Origin: JAHDFB01 sp965658745
GTDB lineage: Bacteria; Bacteroidota; Bacteroidia; Chitinophagales; Saprospiraceae
Direction: 5' to 3'
Length of the DNA: 64,000 nt
Assembly: GCA_965658745.1 (NCBI GenBank)
Contig: CBFHTK010000010.1
Span: 57,302-121,301, forward strand
The notes under the pieces were generated by a model, which worked only from the letters and a program-made list of their open reading frames with translations, ran no database searches and was not told the DNA's origin. Within the stretch, counting starts at the first letter, position 1. Every line of letters starts with the position of its first letter. The position numbers and the translations under genes were made by a program. This document shows positions 17,567 to 27,073 of the stretch, piece by piece.

Positions 17567-18427
17567 CTATTTCGTTTTCGGATTTTTATAAATTTTATTG
17601 TCAATCAGTCGAATCTCACCTGCCCAAACAGCCGTACAAGCTACAATGTAGTCCGATTCATCCATAGATTCAACCGCCTTCAAAGTTCTTCCATCCACAA
17701 TTTCAAAATATTCAGGTCTAAAGCCATCGATCTTCATTCGATTAAACGCATAATCTTTCACTTCTTTCACAGCATGCTTTTTCAATCTTCTCTGTGCATA
17801 ATCCAAAGTCCTTTTGATGATGACAGCGCGTTCTCGATTTTTGGGCGTAAGCCTCATATTCCTAGAACTCATTGCAAGGCCAGACTTTTCGCGTTTAATA
17901 GGACATACAACTAACTGTGTAGGAATTTCATAATGATCGATCATGAATTGGACAATAGAAAACTGTTGAAAATCCTTCTGCCCCATATATAAATGGCTTG
18001 GCTTCACAAGTTCGAGCAGTCGCTTAACTACTTGAACAACTCCATCAAAATGACCTGGTCGAAAAGCGCCTTCCAATACCTCATCTAAGCCTCGTAGATC
18101 AATATCTGGTCGATCGCTAAATCCATTTGGATACACAGTCTCAACATCAGGATAAAAAAGCAAATCACAGTCAAGCTCTTCAAGTAACGCTTTGTCAGCA
18201 TCTAGTGTTCGAGGGTATTTTGCCAAGTCCGTAGACTCATTAAACTGAGTAGGATTGACAAAAATGCTACATACTGTAAAATCTGTTTGTCGCTTACTTC
18301 TTGATATCAGGGACCCATGTCCTTCGTGCAGTGCTCCTAAGGTAGGTACGAAACCGATCGTTTTTCCATCCGATCTTAAGGCATCGAGCACTTCATCTAA
18401 CTCGACCTGCGATTTAATAAACTTCAT
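17567..18427 (-). CDS. panC: Pantoate--beta-alanine ligase
   Basis: 286 residues, standard length. The nucleotide-binding HIGH-type motif is HEGH at 34-37 in VPTLGALHEGHGSLI; FVNPTQFN, the pantoate-binding segment, GQKDFQQF and the KMSKS-like MSSRNMRLTP are all present. The enzyme joins pantoate and beta-alanine using ATP in coenzyme A synthesis. It begins 4 bp after the stop of the upstream glycosidase gene, an unusual partner; panB and panD are not in the window. Confidence 0.96.
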   Translation of the reverse strand: MKFIKSQVELDEVLDALRSDGKTIGFVPTLGALHEGHGSLISRSKRQTDFTVCSIFVNPTQFNESTDLAKYPRTLDADKALLEELDCDLLFYPDVETVYPNGFSDRPDIDLRGLDEVLEGAFRPGHFDGVVQVVKRLLELVKPSHLYMGQKDFQQFSIVQFMIDHYEIPTQLVVCPIKREKSGLAMSSRNMRLTPKNRERAVIIKRTLDYAQRRLKKHAVKEVKDYAFNRMKIDGFRPEYFEIVDGRTLKAVESMDESDYIVACTAVWAGEIRLIDNKIYKNPKTK

Positions 18428-18431
18428 GTAT

Positions 18432-19478
18432 TTACCATTTGGTATACCATTCAGTCAACACAGATTGTGCCAGTTTATTCTGTGGCGTATAATCTCGTTC
18501 ATTGTAACCTTCCCCTCCTTGTCCAAAAGGGAACCATTTCCATAGAAAACCTCCTGCCCAATATGGCTCTTTATGGAATACTTCAAAAAGCGCTTGATAA
18601 CAATTGGATTGCGCTTTTTCATTAATTTGAAGTGAGCGAACATTTTTTTCCAATTTCCAGGTTTCTCCACCTGCTCCATCAACGCTGAGGTATCCGAACT
18701 CTGTAAAAACGATTTTACGATCGTGCTGTTGAGATAATTTGCTCAATCTAGAGCAGATAGGCTTCCATGCTTTTCGTAGTTCTTTCGTTTTTGGAAGAGG
18801 ACTTTCGTCCAAAGGGAAATATGCTGAGAGACCTATATAGTCTAAATCGCTCCAGAAGCTTACATCTTCGAATGAATCCCAATTTGCAGAATAAATCAAT
18901 TTTCCACAGTAGATTTCACGAATCTCCGATATTAACTCAGGAAAATAATCAGGTCGAGCAGCTATATGTGCTTTGAGTTCTGTACCTATGCATAGCATTT
19001 CAACTTCATTCTCAGCTGCCAATTGAGTGTAAAAGAGAATGAATTCTCGATACGAATCTTCCCATTCTTCCCACTCTTCTTCTGTATCGAACTTTTGGTC
19101 CCCTATCCAACCATCTGGAGACCAAATTTGCGGTTTGAGCATTACGCTAATGTCATGTGATTTTGCGTAAGCTATCGTGGAAACAATCCCTTCCGCCTTT
19201 TCGCCCCACCACTGACGATTCATATTGTATCGTATACTAGGTTTTCCAAGCCTGAAAAAGCCATAAGGGACAGTTGATATCCATTCCGCTCCAGTGCTAT
19301 TGATTTCCTTCATCGGATCTGAAGGAAATGCTCTAGGGGGAGCAACCAAAGTTACTCCATCGATTCTATCATTGTCCGAAAATGTCGATGATGGAGAAAG
19401 TATGCTGTAATTCATATCAGTCAATTCCAGAGGAATGTGCATAATGATTAACATTAAGAAGGATATGAGGTATTGCAT
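18432..19478 (-). CDS. GH113-like TIM-barrel glycosidase
   Basis: 348 residues with a hydrophobic N-terminus (MQYLISFLMLIIMHIPLELT) that may act as a signal peptide; an internal ATG at residue 22 is a second candidate start. The barrel shows IKP-type strand VMLKPQIWSPDGW, the acid/base glutamate in CIGTELK, the strand YIGLSAYFPL and the nucleophile glutamate in FTEFGY, matching the GH113 beta-mannanase-like family. The exact substrate is not certain. The gene overlaps no other, is followed by panC after 4 bp, and lies 42 bp downstream of the kelch-like gene. Confidence 0.78.
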   Translation of the reverse strand: MQYLISFLMLIIMHIPLELTDMNYSILSPSSTFSDNDRIDGVTLVAPPRAFPSDPMKEINSTGAEWISTVPYGFFRLGKPSIRYNMNRQWWGEKAEGIVSTIAYAKSHDISVMLKPQIWSPDGWIGDQKFDTEEEWEEWEDSYREFILFYTQLAAENEVEMLCIGTELKAHIAARPDYFPELISEIREIYCGKLIYSANWDSFEDVSFWSDLDYIGLSAYFPLDESPLPKTKELRKAWKPICSRLSKLSQQHDRKIVFTEFGYLSVDGAGGETWKLEKNVRSLQINEKAQSNCYQALFEVFHKEPYWAGGFLWKWFPFGQGGEGYNERDYTPQNKLAQSVLTEWYTKW

Positions 19479-19520
19479 TCTTTATATTTAGTTTAATAAT
19501 ACCCTTTCACTAGACAAGTC

Positions 19521-20717
19521 CTACTTTTTGATGAATCGACCAACAGAAAGGCTGTCATCTTCCATCACCATACTAACAAAATAAGTTCCAGACGATAAAT
19601 CTGCAGTATATACTGTCTTTCCAGGGTTTGAAAGAGATAGCACAACTTGTCCCACTGTATTTCTAATTTCAAGACTTTTGACTTCTTGATCGTTACCCGA
19701 AATACTGAATTCATTTGATACTGGATTTGGATAGATATTAATCTCCTCTGCCTCTACCTCAAAAACCGAAGTTGGACTAAGAGGGAGTATATAACGCATC
19801 ATGTCATTCTTATCTCCTTCATCAGCTCGTCCAGCAAGAAAGTAGACTTCATTTTCTATCAGAAAAGAACCTGGAGCCCATCTTCCACTTCCAGGATGCG
19901 AAGGCATAACTTCCCAAGAGTCTGTGAGCGGGTCATATTCCCAAAACTCGCCAACCTCGAAATTTGTATGATCTTCTCCCTGACCGCTCAAAACATAACC
20001 TTTTCCATTGTAGCTAAATTGCGTTCCTGCAACTCGTCCTTCTCCCGGAAAATCATTCATTTGAGTCCAAGTATCGTCCTCAACATTGTATCTGTAAAAT
20101 GTATTGTAAATATCAGACTGGTGGTGTCCGAAACCTGCATAAGGAACATCGTCTATGGTAAATTGGTATGGATGATGTCTTTGAGGTCCAGGAAATTCAG
20201 CTATCTCTTTCCAAGAATCATTTGCAATTGTGTAAGCCCACCAATCTTTAAGGTCTCCATTGTTATTTCCTAAACCCACATAGATAACTCCGCCAGCTTC
20301 CAAGAATGCTGGATGCGTTCTACCTTGACATGGACAGACGGCAAGTTCGTTCCATTCACCTGTCTGAGGGTCAAAAGACCACATATCATTCAAATGCTGG
20401 TCAAGATTTCTACCAAATCCGACATAGCCTTTTCCTTCGTATGCTATTCCATAAGAAAAACTTCTTGCGGGACCGGGAAAATCGTCCATTGTTTCCCATG
20501 CATCCATGTCAGGAATATATCTTGCAAAATCATTGGTTGCAAAAGTACTCGGTGTAGAACCTGTCAATACATATCCTATACCATCGATAGAAAAAGTTAC
20601 AGGGTGATGTCTCTCATCCATCGGCAGAGACGCAACTGATTCCCACTGCGCATGCATAGAGACTGTGAACAATAATGAAGCTATCAGAAATAATGAGGAA
20701 AGTAAACGTATTACCAT
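19521..20717 (-). CDS. Kelch-repeat secreted protein with T9SS C-terminal sorting domain
   Basis: 398 residues from ATG 20717, which places a normal signal peptide (LLSSLFLIASLLFTVSMHAQ) at the N-terminus; an in-frame start 72 bp upstream adds an unlikely leader. Residues about 30-310 contain six kelch-like blades, each with a GKGYVGFG- or GYVLTG-type strand and a D-x-W-E/T turn (for example NDMWSFDPQTGEWNEL, YNVEDDTWTQMNDF). The tail begins INIYPNPVSNEFSISG and ends VGRFIKK, a type A sorting domain. A six-bladed propeller displayed at the cell surface is the likely form. Ligand is unknown. Confidence 0.85.
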   Translation of the reverse strand: MVIRLLSSLFLIASLLFTVSMHAQWESVASLPMDERHHPVTFSIDGIGYVLTGSTPSTFATNDFARYIPDMDAWETMDDFPGPARSFSYGIAYEGKGYVGFGRNLDQHLNDMWSFDPQTGEWNELAVCPCQGRTHPAFLEAGGVIYVGLGNNNGDLKDWWAYTIANDSWKEIAEFPGPQRHHPYQFTIDDVPYAGFGHHQSDIYNTFYRYNVEDDTWTQMNDFPGEGRVAGTQFSYNGKGYVLSGQGEDHTNFEVGEFWEYDPLTDSWEVMPSHPGSGRWAPGSFLIENEVYFLAGRADEGDKNDMMRYILPLSPTSVFEVEAEEINIYPNPVSNEFSISGNDQEVKSLEIRNTVGQVVLSLSNPGKTVYTADLSSGTYFVSMVMEDDSLSVGRFIKK

Positions 20718-20886
20718 TGGACAGATCTTATTTTTAGTGAGTAAAACTGTGTAATTTAACATTAGCCAAAGAAACAAGTTGATACTCACTTCAAACTAGG
20801 AAAAGTCTGAAATGTTTAGCTTTTGTCGTCTAAAACAGATTCTGCAATATGAGATGTACAATTTTAAGTGGAAAGAACCCTACAGT

Positions 20887-22911
20887 TTATTGAGCCTCAT
20901 TGGCAGCCATACCACATTCCATGAATTCCTTGTAGGCCTTGGCATCTTCATAGTACCCTCTAGGATGCCCGAGAATCTCTTCATCGTTTGACATCATCAC
21001 ATAAAGAGGTTGCGCATTTTTCTCAAAATTGACTATCTGAAAATCTGCCCATTTATTACCTACGTTCTTAATTTTTGTATTTCTAGAGACTGAAACATAC
21101 TGCTTGTCTAACTTTTTGTCATCATCGCAATACAAAGAAAGTAAAACCCAATCATTTTTGAGTGCAGAATATATCTCATCCTTTACCCAAATTTTGTCCT
21201 CAGTTTTACGGCAATTTACACATCCATACCCAGTAAAATCGAGGAATATAGGTTTATTTACTTTTTTGGCGTAAGCCAAACCTTCATCGTATTCTTTGAA
21301 ACAAGGAATATTGTTTGCACAAAGGGTATATGATGGAAATTCTTGTTTAATTGCCGGATCAAGCGCAGGTGGCTTCAAAAAGAAGTTGTATCCAGCTGGT
21401 GGCAAAATTCCACTGAATAGACTTAATCCTCGGTATGTTTCCGTTTTCTGATTTATGAAAAAACCACTTACCAGATAGACCAAGGTCACCAAAGAAATAC
21501 CTGCAAATCCGAGTCTAACTGGGCTAAGTTTCTTTATCGGACTATCGTGTGGAAATTTTATCAATCCAAATAGATATAGAGTCATTCCAATAGCAACCAA
21601 GACCCAAAGTCCAAGGAAGAGTTCATACTTTAAGAAACCCCAATGATTTGTCATATCTGCCACACTCAAGAATTTAAATGCCAACGCCAATTCTAAAAAT
21701 CCTAAAACTACCTTCACACTATTCATCCAAGATCCACTTCGTGGCAGACTATTCAGCCAAGATGGAAATGCCGCAAAAAGTCCAAATGGAATCGCCAATG
21801 CAAGTGAAAACCCTAACATGACAATGGCTGGCCCCAAATAACTACCCGAGGAGGCCGCTTGAACAATGGCGGAACCAATGATAGGTCCTGTACATGAAAA
21901 TGAAACTAGTGCCAAAGTGAAAGCCATAAAGAATATTCCTAGCAAACCACCTTTGTCTGCCATCTTATCACTTTTGCTTGACCATGAGCTAGGTAAGGTG
22001 ATTTCGTAATATCCAAAAAAGGAAAATGCAAAGATTATGAATACTGCAAAAAATATAGTGTTTGCAATCCAATTCGTAGACAACCTATTCAGCGCTTCTG
22101 CACCAAAAACACCCGTAATCAAAAGTCCTAATAAAACATAAATTACGATGATAGAACCACCATATATCAACCCGTTAACTAATCCACTTCGTTTCGTATC
22201 TTTTGTGAAAAATGATACTGTCAGTGGAATCATAGGGAAAACACACGGTGTTAGTAGCGCCAAAAGACCACCTAGAAATCCAAATAAGAAAGTATAGAAG
22301 AAATTCTGGCTTATTTCAGTCACTTCACCGCAATCTCCCACTGGATCTTGCAACGAGTTAATGATATTCATATTTCGTTGATCAAGCGCCTCCCCTTCTA
22401 TGATGGCTGCTGTAGCGTCTGAACCATCAAGGGTAATTACGAAATCAACAAAAGTTGGAGGTAAACATCTCGTATCATCACACGTCATAAACTCTACCGC
22501 ACCAATAATTGGCTCACTAATATCAGTTACCTTAATCTTCTGCTTGATTACAAATGCTTCATCTCCTAAGAATTTAATAACATTTGTTCCCTCAAATAAG
22601 GGATCAGGACCTTCTTTTCTATGTCCAAACTCTTCTGCATCTCCTATTAACTCAGCGCCCTTAATTGAATCATAATATATAGCCGTAGGAACAGGCCCAC
22701 CTTCTCCAGTAAACTGAGAATAAACATTCCATTCATCATCTATCTCCGCTGTAAAGATTAATTCGTAATCTGAATCACTAATCTTATTGAAGCTAGTTTC
22801 CCATTTTACAGGTTCGAGAATCTGAGCAAAACTCATCTGAGAACCTAATAAAAAGAACAAAAGAATTCCTAATGTTGATCTATATATCGTATTCGAAAAG
22901 GGCAATTTCAT
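20887..22911 (-). CDS. dsbD: Thiol:disulfide interchange protein, DsbD type
   Basis: 674 residues with all three DsbD parts. Signal peptide 1-29; a DsbD-alpha-like domain (about 33-155) with MTCDDTRCLPP; eight or so membrane helices (about 205-490) carrying the paired cysteines in LLTPCVFPMIPL and SFSCTGPIIGSA; and a C-terminal thioredoxin-like domain with C564-V-N-C567 in GYGCVNCRKTED. It passes reducing power from the cytoplasm to periplasmic proteins. A separate gene for another alpha-like domain lies immediately upstream on the same strand (65 bp gap), so the system has two candidate periplasmic partners. Confidence 0.93.
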   Translation of the reverse strand: MKLPFSNTIYRSTLGILLFFLLGSQMSFAQILEPVKWETSFNKISDSDYELIFTAEIDDEWNVYSQFTGEGGPVPTAIYYDSIKGAELIGDAEEFGHRKEGPDPLFEGTNVIKFLGDEAFVIKQKIKVTDISEPIIGAVEFMTCDDTRCLPPTFVDFVITLDGSDATAAIIEGEALDQRNMNIINSLQDPVGDCGEVTEISQNFFYTFLFGFLGGLLALLTPCVFPMIPLTVSFFTKDTKRSGLVNGLIYGGSIIVIYVLLGLLITGVFGAEALNRLSTNWIANTIFFAVFIIFAFSFFGYYEITLPSSWSSKSDKMADKGGLLGIFFMAFTLALVSFSCTGPIIGSAIVQAASSGSYLGPAIVMLGFSLALAIPFGLFAAFPSWLNSLPRSGSWMNSVKVVLGFLELALAFKFLSVADMTNHWGFLKYELFLGLWVLVAIGMTLYLFGLIKFPHDSPIKKLSPVRLGFAGISLVTLVYLVSGFFINQKTETYRGLSLFSGILPPAGYNFFLKPPALDPAIKQEFPSYTLCANNIPCFKEYDEGLAYAKKVNKPIFLDFTGYGCVNCRKTEDKIWVKDEIYSALKNDWVLLSLYCDDDKKLDKQYVSVSRNTKIKNVGNKWADFQIVNFEKNAQPLYVMMSNDEEILGHPRGYYEDAKAYKEFMECGMAANEAQ

Positions 22912-22976
22912 AAAGCTAAATTATTTCGGAACGCAAGATAAAACTATTCTTGAATTTAGTGAGATGGGTTAAAGGA

Positions 22977-23450
22977 TCAATTTGAAAGCTTGGCCTGAAA
23001 ACTAATCTCCTTTGGAGGCAAACATTTGATATCGTTACAAGTCATATACATAACTGTTCCAGTTACATTACTCAAAGTATTCTGCGATACTAAGTCCTGA
23101 TTAAAGGTCGCAGGACCCTTGTATTTTGTTAATTCCATTCCAAACATTTCATCCATTTTCTTGATACCATTTTCAGGTTCTTTGAAATCACCAATGAGTT
23201 GTGCCCCCTCAGGAAGCTCTACCTCGAATGATGTAGGAATCGGACCGTCGTCGTCTATAAATTGAGAGTAAATCACCCAACCTGGTTCTGTTTCAGCGGT
23301 AACGCCTAGTCGATATTTACCTTCTTCTACCATGGTAAGATCTGCGGACCATTTCACGGGATCAATCATGCTTTGCTGAGCACGCAAACTCGTTAAGCCA
23401 GAGATAAAAAAGACGAAAAGACAAACGTATGCGAAATGTGTATATTTCAT
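22977..23450 (-). CDS. Stand-alone DsbD-alpha-like periplasmic protein
   Basis: 157 residues. Signal peptide 1-24 (LTSLRAQ) then a single domain that closely follows the N-terminus of the DsbD protein encoded downstream: IDPVKWSADLTMVEEGKYRL matches LEPVKWETSFNKISDSDYEL, and the cysteine pair MTCNDIKCLPPKEISF matches MTCDDTRCLPPTFVDF. It looks like a duplicate of the alpha domain, probably a partner or alternative electron acceptor of the membrane part. Likely co-transcribed with dsbD. Confidence 0.85.
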   Translation of the reverse strand: MKYTHFAYVCLFVFFISGLTSLRAQQSMIDPVKWSADLTMVEEGKYRLGVTAETEPGWVIYSQFIDDDGPIPTSFEVELPEGAQLIGDFKEPENGIKKMDEMFGMELTKYKGPATFNQDLVSQNTLSNVTGTVMYMTCNDIKCLPPKEISFQAKLSN

Positions 23451-23577
23451 AAAATCAATTTATAAGGTCTTGATCTCAAGTTTGGATCGAACGTAAAATT
23501 ACTACCCTTTAGTAAGCTTAAATATCATAAGCCAATAATTAAATGAATATTAACGTACTACTAGCCAAATACGGAGT

Positions 23578-24570
23578 TTACATCAAAATATTAACAGCAT
23601 TATTGAAGTGTAAGTAAAGAACACCTCCTAAAATCACTACATGTACAAATTCCTCAACATATGGCGCTTTAATCCATTCAATCACAATCCCAACAATAAT
23701 CGATAGAGGCATGGCTAGTATCAATAGATTGGTTGTATTTCGTTCGTTAATAAAAAATATTGTGAAGAAAGACGTCAGTAAAAACCAGTACAGGATATTA
23801 ATCTTCTTTTGCACTTGCAGTGTTTTCTTAGATCGCATCCGAGCATAAAAGAAAATAGCTGTTATTATTATAGCTCCATAAACAAATAATGGAATGATAT
23901 CGATCAGACTGAGGTCAGAGAACCAGGTGAAAATACTACGATTCACCTCATATCCGTCAAAAATATTGAAATCTACTCCTAGATAGTATAAGAAACCAAT
24001 TACGACAAAATAAGGCAAGGCAAAACCGACAATCAGGTTTGTAAACTCTCGCATCTTGAATGAATAAAGCGAAATAAAACCTAAAAAAGCAGGTAATATA
24101 TATATATAATAAGGAGTATAGAAAAGCGCTGATAAAGCGAAATAGAAGCCTCCATCCAAAATCACAATACTCCTAGTGTTCTTACTATCAAACTTAAATA
24201 CCGATAGCAATCCTATCATCACAAAGAAGTTGGCAATGTGGATTGCGGAGAAATTGAGAAAAACTTCCAGCCAACTCACTATAATAATATAAAACAAGCC
24301 AGGAAGTAAGGTTTGATACCTTGAGAGGCGATGCTTTATTACAATTCGATTGACTAAAATCGCAGTAAAAGCAATAATAAAGTTGATAACGATCAATGAC
24401 AACAAGACACGATCTTCAAAAGACTCCAAGAACAAACTGTACAGGACACCTGCAGTTTTCATTTTCTCTGGAGCTTGATATAAATAGAAACAGGCCATAC
24501 GCACGATAAACGTGTATGGGATTAACATCAGTGTAGTGAAGAAATTGTTCTGTCTAAAGAACTGTATCAT
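23578..24570 (-). CDS. DUF6427-like polytopic membrane protein
   Basis: 330 residues with about nine hydrophobic helices spread along the whole length and short polar loops. The N-terminal MIQFFRQNNFFTTLMLIPYT and the overall layout resemble the Bacteroidota DUF6427 family, which has no known function; the family call is from memory of its features and is not certain. It is divergent from the polyprenyl synthase gene (222 bp between starts). Confidence 0.65.
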   Translation of the reverse strand: MIQFFRQNNFFTTLMLIPYTFIVRMACFYLYQAPEKMKTAGVLYSLFLESFEDRVLLSLIVINFIIAFTAILVNRIVIKHRLSRYQTLLPGLFYIIIVSWLEVFLNFSAIHIANFFVMIGLLSVFKFDSKNTRSIVILDGGFYFALSALFYTPYYIYILPAFLGFISLYSFKMREFTNLIVGFALPYFVVIGFLYYLGVDFNIFDGYEVNRSIFTWFSDLSLIDIIPLFVYGAIIITAIFFYARMRSKKTLQVQKKINILYWFLLTSFFTIFFINERNTTNLLILAMPLSIIVGIVIEWIKAPYVEEFVHVVILGGVLYLHFNNAVNILM

Positions 24571-24734
24571 AATACGCTTGTTATACTGTTTCGCAAGACT
24601 TTTAGTCTACTCATAAAGTGCCTTGCAAAAGTAGGTATTTTTGTGGATTGCGATAGGAAATAAAGTTATGATACTAATGCAATCTTGGAAATGCGAAATC
24701 AGAGTTTCATGGTGCAATAGTATTTATAATCAAG

Positions 24735-24742
24735 TATATTTG
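24735..24742 (+). promoter_or_regulatory. -7 box of the polyprenyl synthase gene
   Basis: TATATTTG matches TAnnTTTG, 50 bp upstream of the ATG at 24793. No TTG at the usual spacing was found. Confidence 0.45.
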
Positions 24743-24792
24743 GCCGCTGAAACGCTAAGGGGAAAGGATTTGATCTTCAGTAAAAAGCTTGC

Positions 24793-25767
24793 ATGTCAAA
24801 AGCATTAGACAATATAAAATCGGTGATTCAATCTGAATTGGATCAGTTTGATAAGCACTTTAAGCATGCGATGAAGAGCAATGTCGGCTTATTGGAAAAA
24901 ATCACCTACTACATCGTCCAGAGCAAAGGGAAGCAAATTCGTCCTATGTTTGTTTTTCTATCGGCAAAATCTATTGGCGAAATTAACGATACAACGTACA
25001 ATTCTGCTTCACTTATAGAACTACTCCATACCGCAAGTCTAGTGCACGACGACGTGGTTGACGAGTCATACAAAAGACGTGGATTCTTCTCCATTAATGC
25101 CTTGTGGAAAAACAAGATTTCTGTTTTAGTAGGTGACTACTTTTTATCCAAGGGTTTACTTCTTTCATTAGACAACAAGAACTACAGAGGTCTGCATATT
25201 ATCAGTAACGCAGTTCGCGAAATTGCGGAAGGAGAATTAATGCAAATCGAAAAAGCGAGAAAGCTCGATATTGAAGAGAAAGTTTATTTTGAAATAATAC
25301 GTCAAAAAACGGCCTCATTGATAGCTGCCGCTTGTAGTGCAGGTGTAGCATCGGTTACTGAAGACAATGAGATAGTCGAACAATTCAGACTTTTTGGTGA
25401 ATATGCAGGAATTGCTTTTCAGATTAAGGATGATCTTTTTGACTATGGAACCACAGATGTGGGAAAACCACTTGGTATCGATATCAAGGAGCAAAAAATG
25501 ACCTTACCTCTGATACATGTTTTAGAAAAATCCAATCGAACACAGAAGCGTTGGGCAAAAAACATCGTAAAGAGACATCATAAGGACAAGCAGAAGGTCA
25601 ACGAGCTAATACAATACGTCAAAGATCAGGGAGGACTCGAATACGCTACAGCCAAGATGCATACTTATAAAAATATGGCGCTAGATATACTAAAAACCAT
25701 TCCTCAGAACGATTCTACTCTTGCACTTGAACAACTTGTTGCATACTCTATTGATCGAAAAAAGTAA
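24793..25767 (+). CDS. Polyprenyl synthetase family protein
   Basis: 324 residues. The first Asp-rich motif is DDVVD at 86-90 in LVHDDVVDE, and the second is DDLFD at 213-217 in FQIKDDLFDYG, with GKQIRPMF near residue 47 for pyrophosphate binding. The enzyme condenses isopentenyl diphosphate onto allylic diphosphates; length and motifs suit an octaprenyl/heptaprenyl-type synthase for menaquinone side chains, but chain length cannot be read with certainty. sbcD follows 81 bp downstream. Confidence 0.93.
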   Translation: MSKALDNIKSVIQSELDQFDKHFKHAMKSNVGLLEKITYYIVQSKGKQIRPMFVFLSAKSIGEINDTTYNSASLIELLHTASLVHDDVVDESYKRRGFFSINALWKNKISVLVGDYFLSKGLLLSLDNKNYRGLHIISNAVREIAEGELMQIEKARKLDIEEKVYFEIIRQKTASLIAAACSAGVASVTEDNEIVEQFRLFGEYAGIAFQIKDDLFDYGTTDVGKPLGIDIKEQKMTLPLIHVLEKSNRTQKRWAKNIVKRHHKDKQKVNELIQYVKDQGGLEYATAKMHTYKNMALDILKTIPQNDSTLALEQLVAYSIDRKK

Positions 25768-25835
25768 ATATTTACCTCTAGCGACTTTTTCCTACTTCAT
25801 CACTTTTCGTGCATCGCTTTGAGAACACCATTGCT

Positions 25836-25843
25836 TACATTTG
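25836..25843 (+). promoter_or_regulatory. -7 box close to the sbcD start
   Basis: TACATTTG fits TAnnTTTG. Transcription would start near the ATG at 25849. A TTTG at 25818-25821 gives only 14 bp spacing, shorter than usual, so the promoter is tentative. Confidence 0.35.
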
Positions 25844-25848
25844 TAGGT

Positions 25849-27072
25849 ATGAAAATTCTGCACACTGCTGATTGGCACATTGGGAAATCCCTATACAAAT
25901 ATGATCTCTACGATGATATAGGCTTATTTTTTCAAGACTTGTTGACAATCATTCGCGAGGAAGAGGTTGACGTTTTACTAATTTCTGGAGACATTTTTGA
26001 TCTTGCCAACCCTTCCAATAAGGATAAAGAACTCTACTATCAATTCCTTGCAGATCTCCTTAAGGTGCAAGTTCACGTAGTAATCACTGCAGGAAATCAC
26101 GACAGCGCACGTATGATTGAAGCCCCAGCGACACTGATGAAAAACCTTAATATTCACTTAGTTGGGCAAGGTACAGATCTCGAAAAACAAGTAGTTCATT
26201 TGGATTTGGGTCGCGGCCCAAAAGGGCGAAATGAAATCGTTATAGCCGCAGTTCCATTTCTGCGCGATAGAGACGTCAGAACATCACAAGCTGGGGAATC
26301 AGTGTCTGTAAAAGCAAAAAACCTAGCGGGCGGAATCGTGCAACACTACCAAAATATTTATGATATAATCCAAGACAAGCACCCGGGAGTTCCTTCGATC
26401 GCCATGGGCCATCTTCATATGCAAGGGGCGTCAACTTCAGATTCAGAGCGAGATATTCCCATCGGAAACCTCGGAGGGATTTCTGTGGAATCTTTCAATT
26501 TGGGTTACGATTACGTTGCCCTAGGACATATTCATCGACCACAAGTACTCAACAAGCAAGCTACAATACAGTATAGTGGCTCACCTATTGCTCTAAGTTT
26601 TAGTGAACGAAAAGATCAAAAAAGAGTCGTGCTTTTGGAGCTTGACTCCAATCAAAATATCTTGACAAAGCATATCAAACTCAGCGCATATCGTAAACTA
26701 ATTAGATTTTCAGGTTCTTTAGATGAAATTAAAGCTAAGCTTTCGACTTTTAAAAACTCAGCACCTTTAAAAGCACTTGTTGAATTACATGTTGAAGAAA
26801 TCTCCAACGATCAAACAAAGATTCTTGAGCTACAAGAAATTGCTTCGCTAAAAAACGAAGAATATGAAGTTGTTCACAACAAAATTAGATTTATTGAGAA
26901 GCGAGATCACTTAATGACTACTCGTTCCAAATCAACGATCGAAGAACTTAAACCTATTGATGTTTTTCGCTCTAAACTAGAAGATGAGCTTATCGATGAA
27001 ACGCAAAAAGACGCATTAGAAAAACTTTTTCTTGAACTCCTAGAAAAATGGGAATTACAACTTCAAGAATAA
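25849..27072 (+). CDS. sbcD: Exonuclease SbcCD subunit D
   Basis: 407 residues from ATG 25849. An in-frame TTG 30 bp upstream is rejected because the conserved MKILHTADWHIGKSL begins at the ATG. Metallophosphoesterase motifs follow: DWHIG, SGDIFD, AGNHDSAR, AMGHLHM and ALGHIHRPQ. SbcD is the Mre11-like nuclease that with SbcC cuts hairpins and blocked ends. A TACATTTG box (25836-25843) ends only 5 bp before the ATG, which suggests a very short or absent leader. The sbcC start lies one base after its stop. Confidence 0.96.
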   Translation: MKILHTADWHIGKSLYKYDLYDDIGLFFQDLLTIIREEEVDVLLISGDIFDLANPSNKDKELYYQFLADLLKVQVHVVITAGNHDSARMIEAPATLMKNLNIHLVGQGTDLEKQVVHLDLGRGPKGRNEIVIAAVPFLRDRDVRTSQAGESVSVKAKNLAGGIVQHYQNIYDIIQDKHPGVPSIAMGHLHMQGASTSDSERDIPIGNLGGISVESFNLGYDYVALGHIHRPQVLNKQATIQYSGSPIALSFSERKDQKRVVLLELDSNQNILTKHIKLSAYRKLIRFSGSLDEIKAKLSTFKNSAPLKALVELHVEEISNDQTKILELQEIASLKNEEYEVVHNKIRFIEKRDHLMTTRSKSTIEELKPIDVFRSKLEDELIDETQKDALEKLFLELLEKWELQLQE

Positions 27073-27073
27073 T

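Noticed and set aside
25819..25848. Upstream TTG start for sbcD
   Set aside because: The conserved SbcD N-terminus begins at the ATG at 25849, and the upstream residues have no counterpart in the family.
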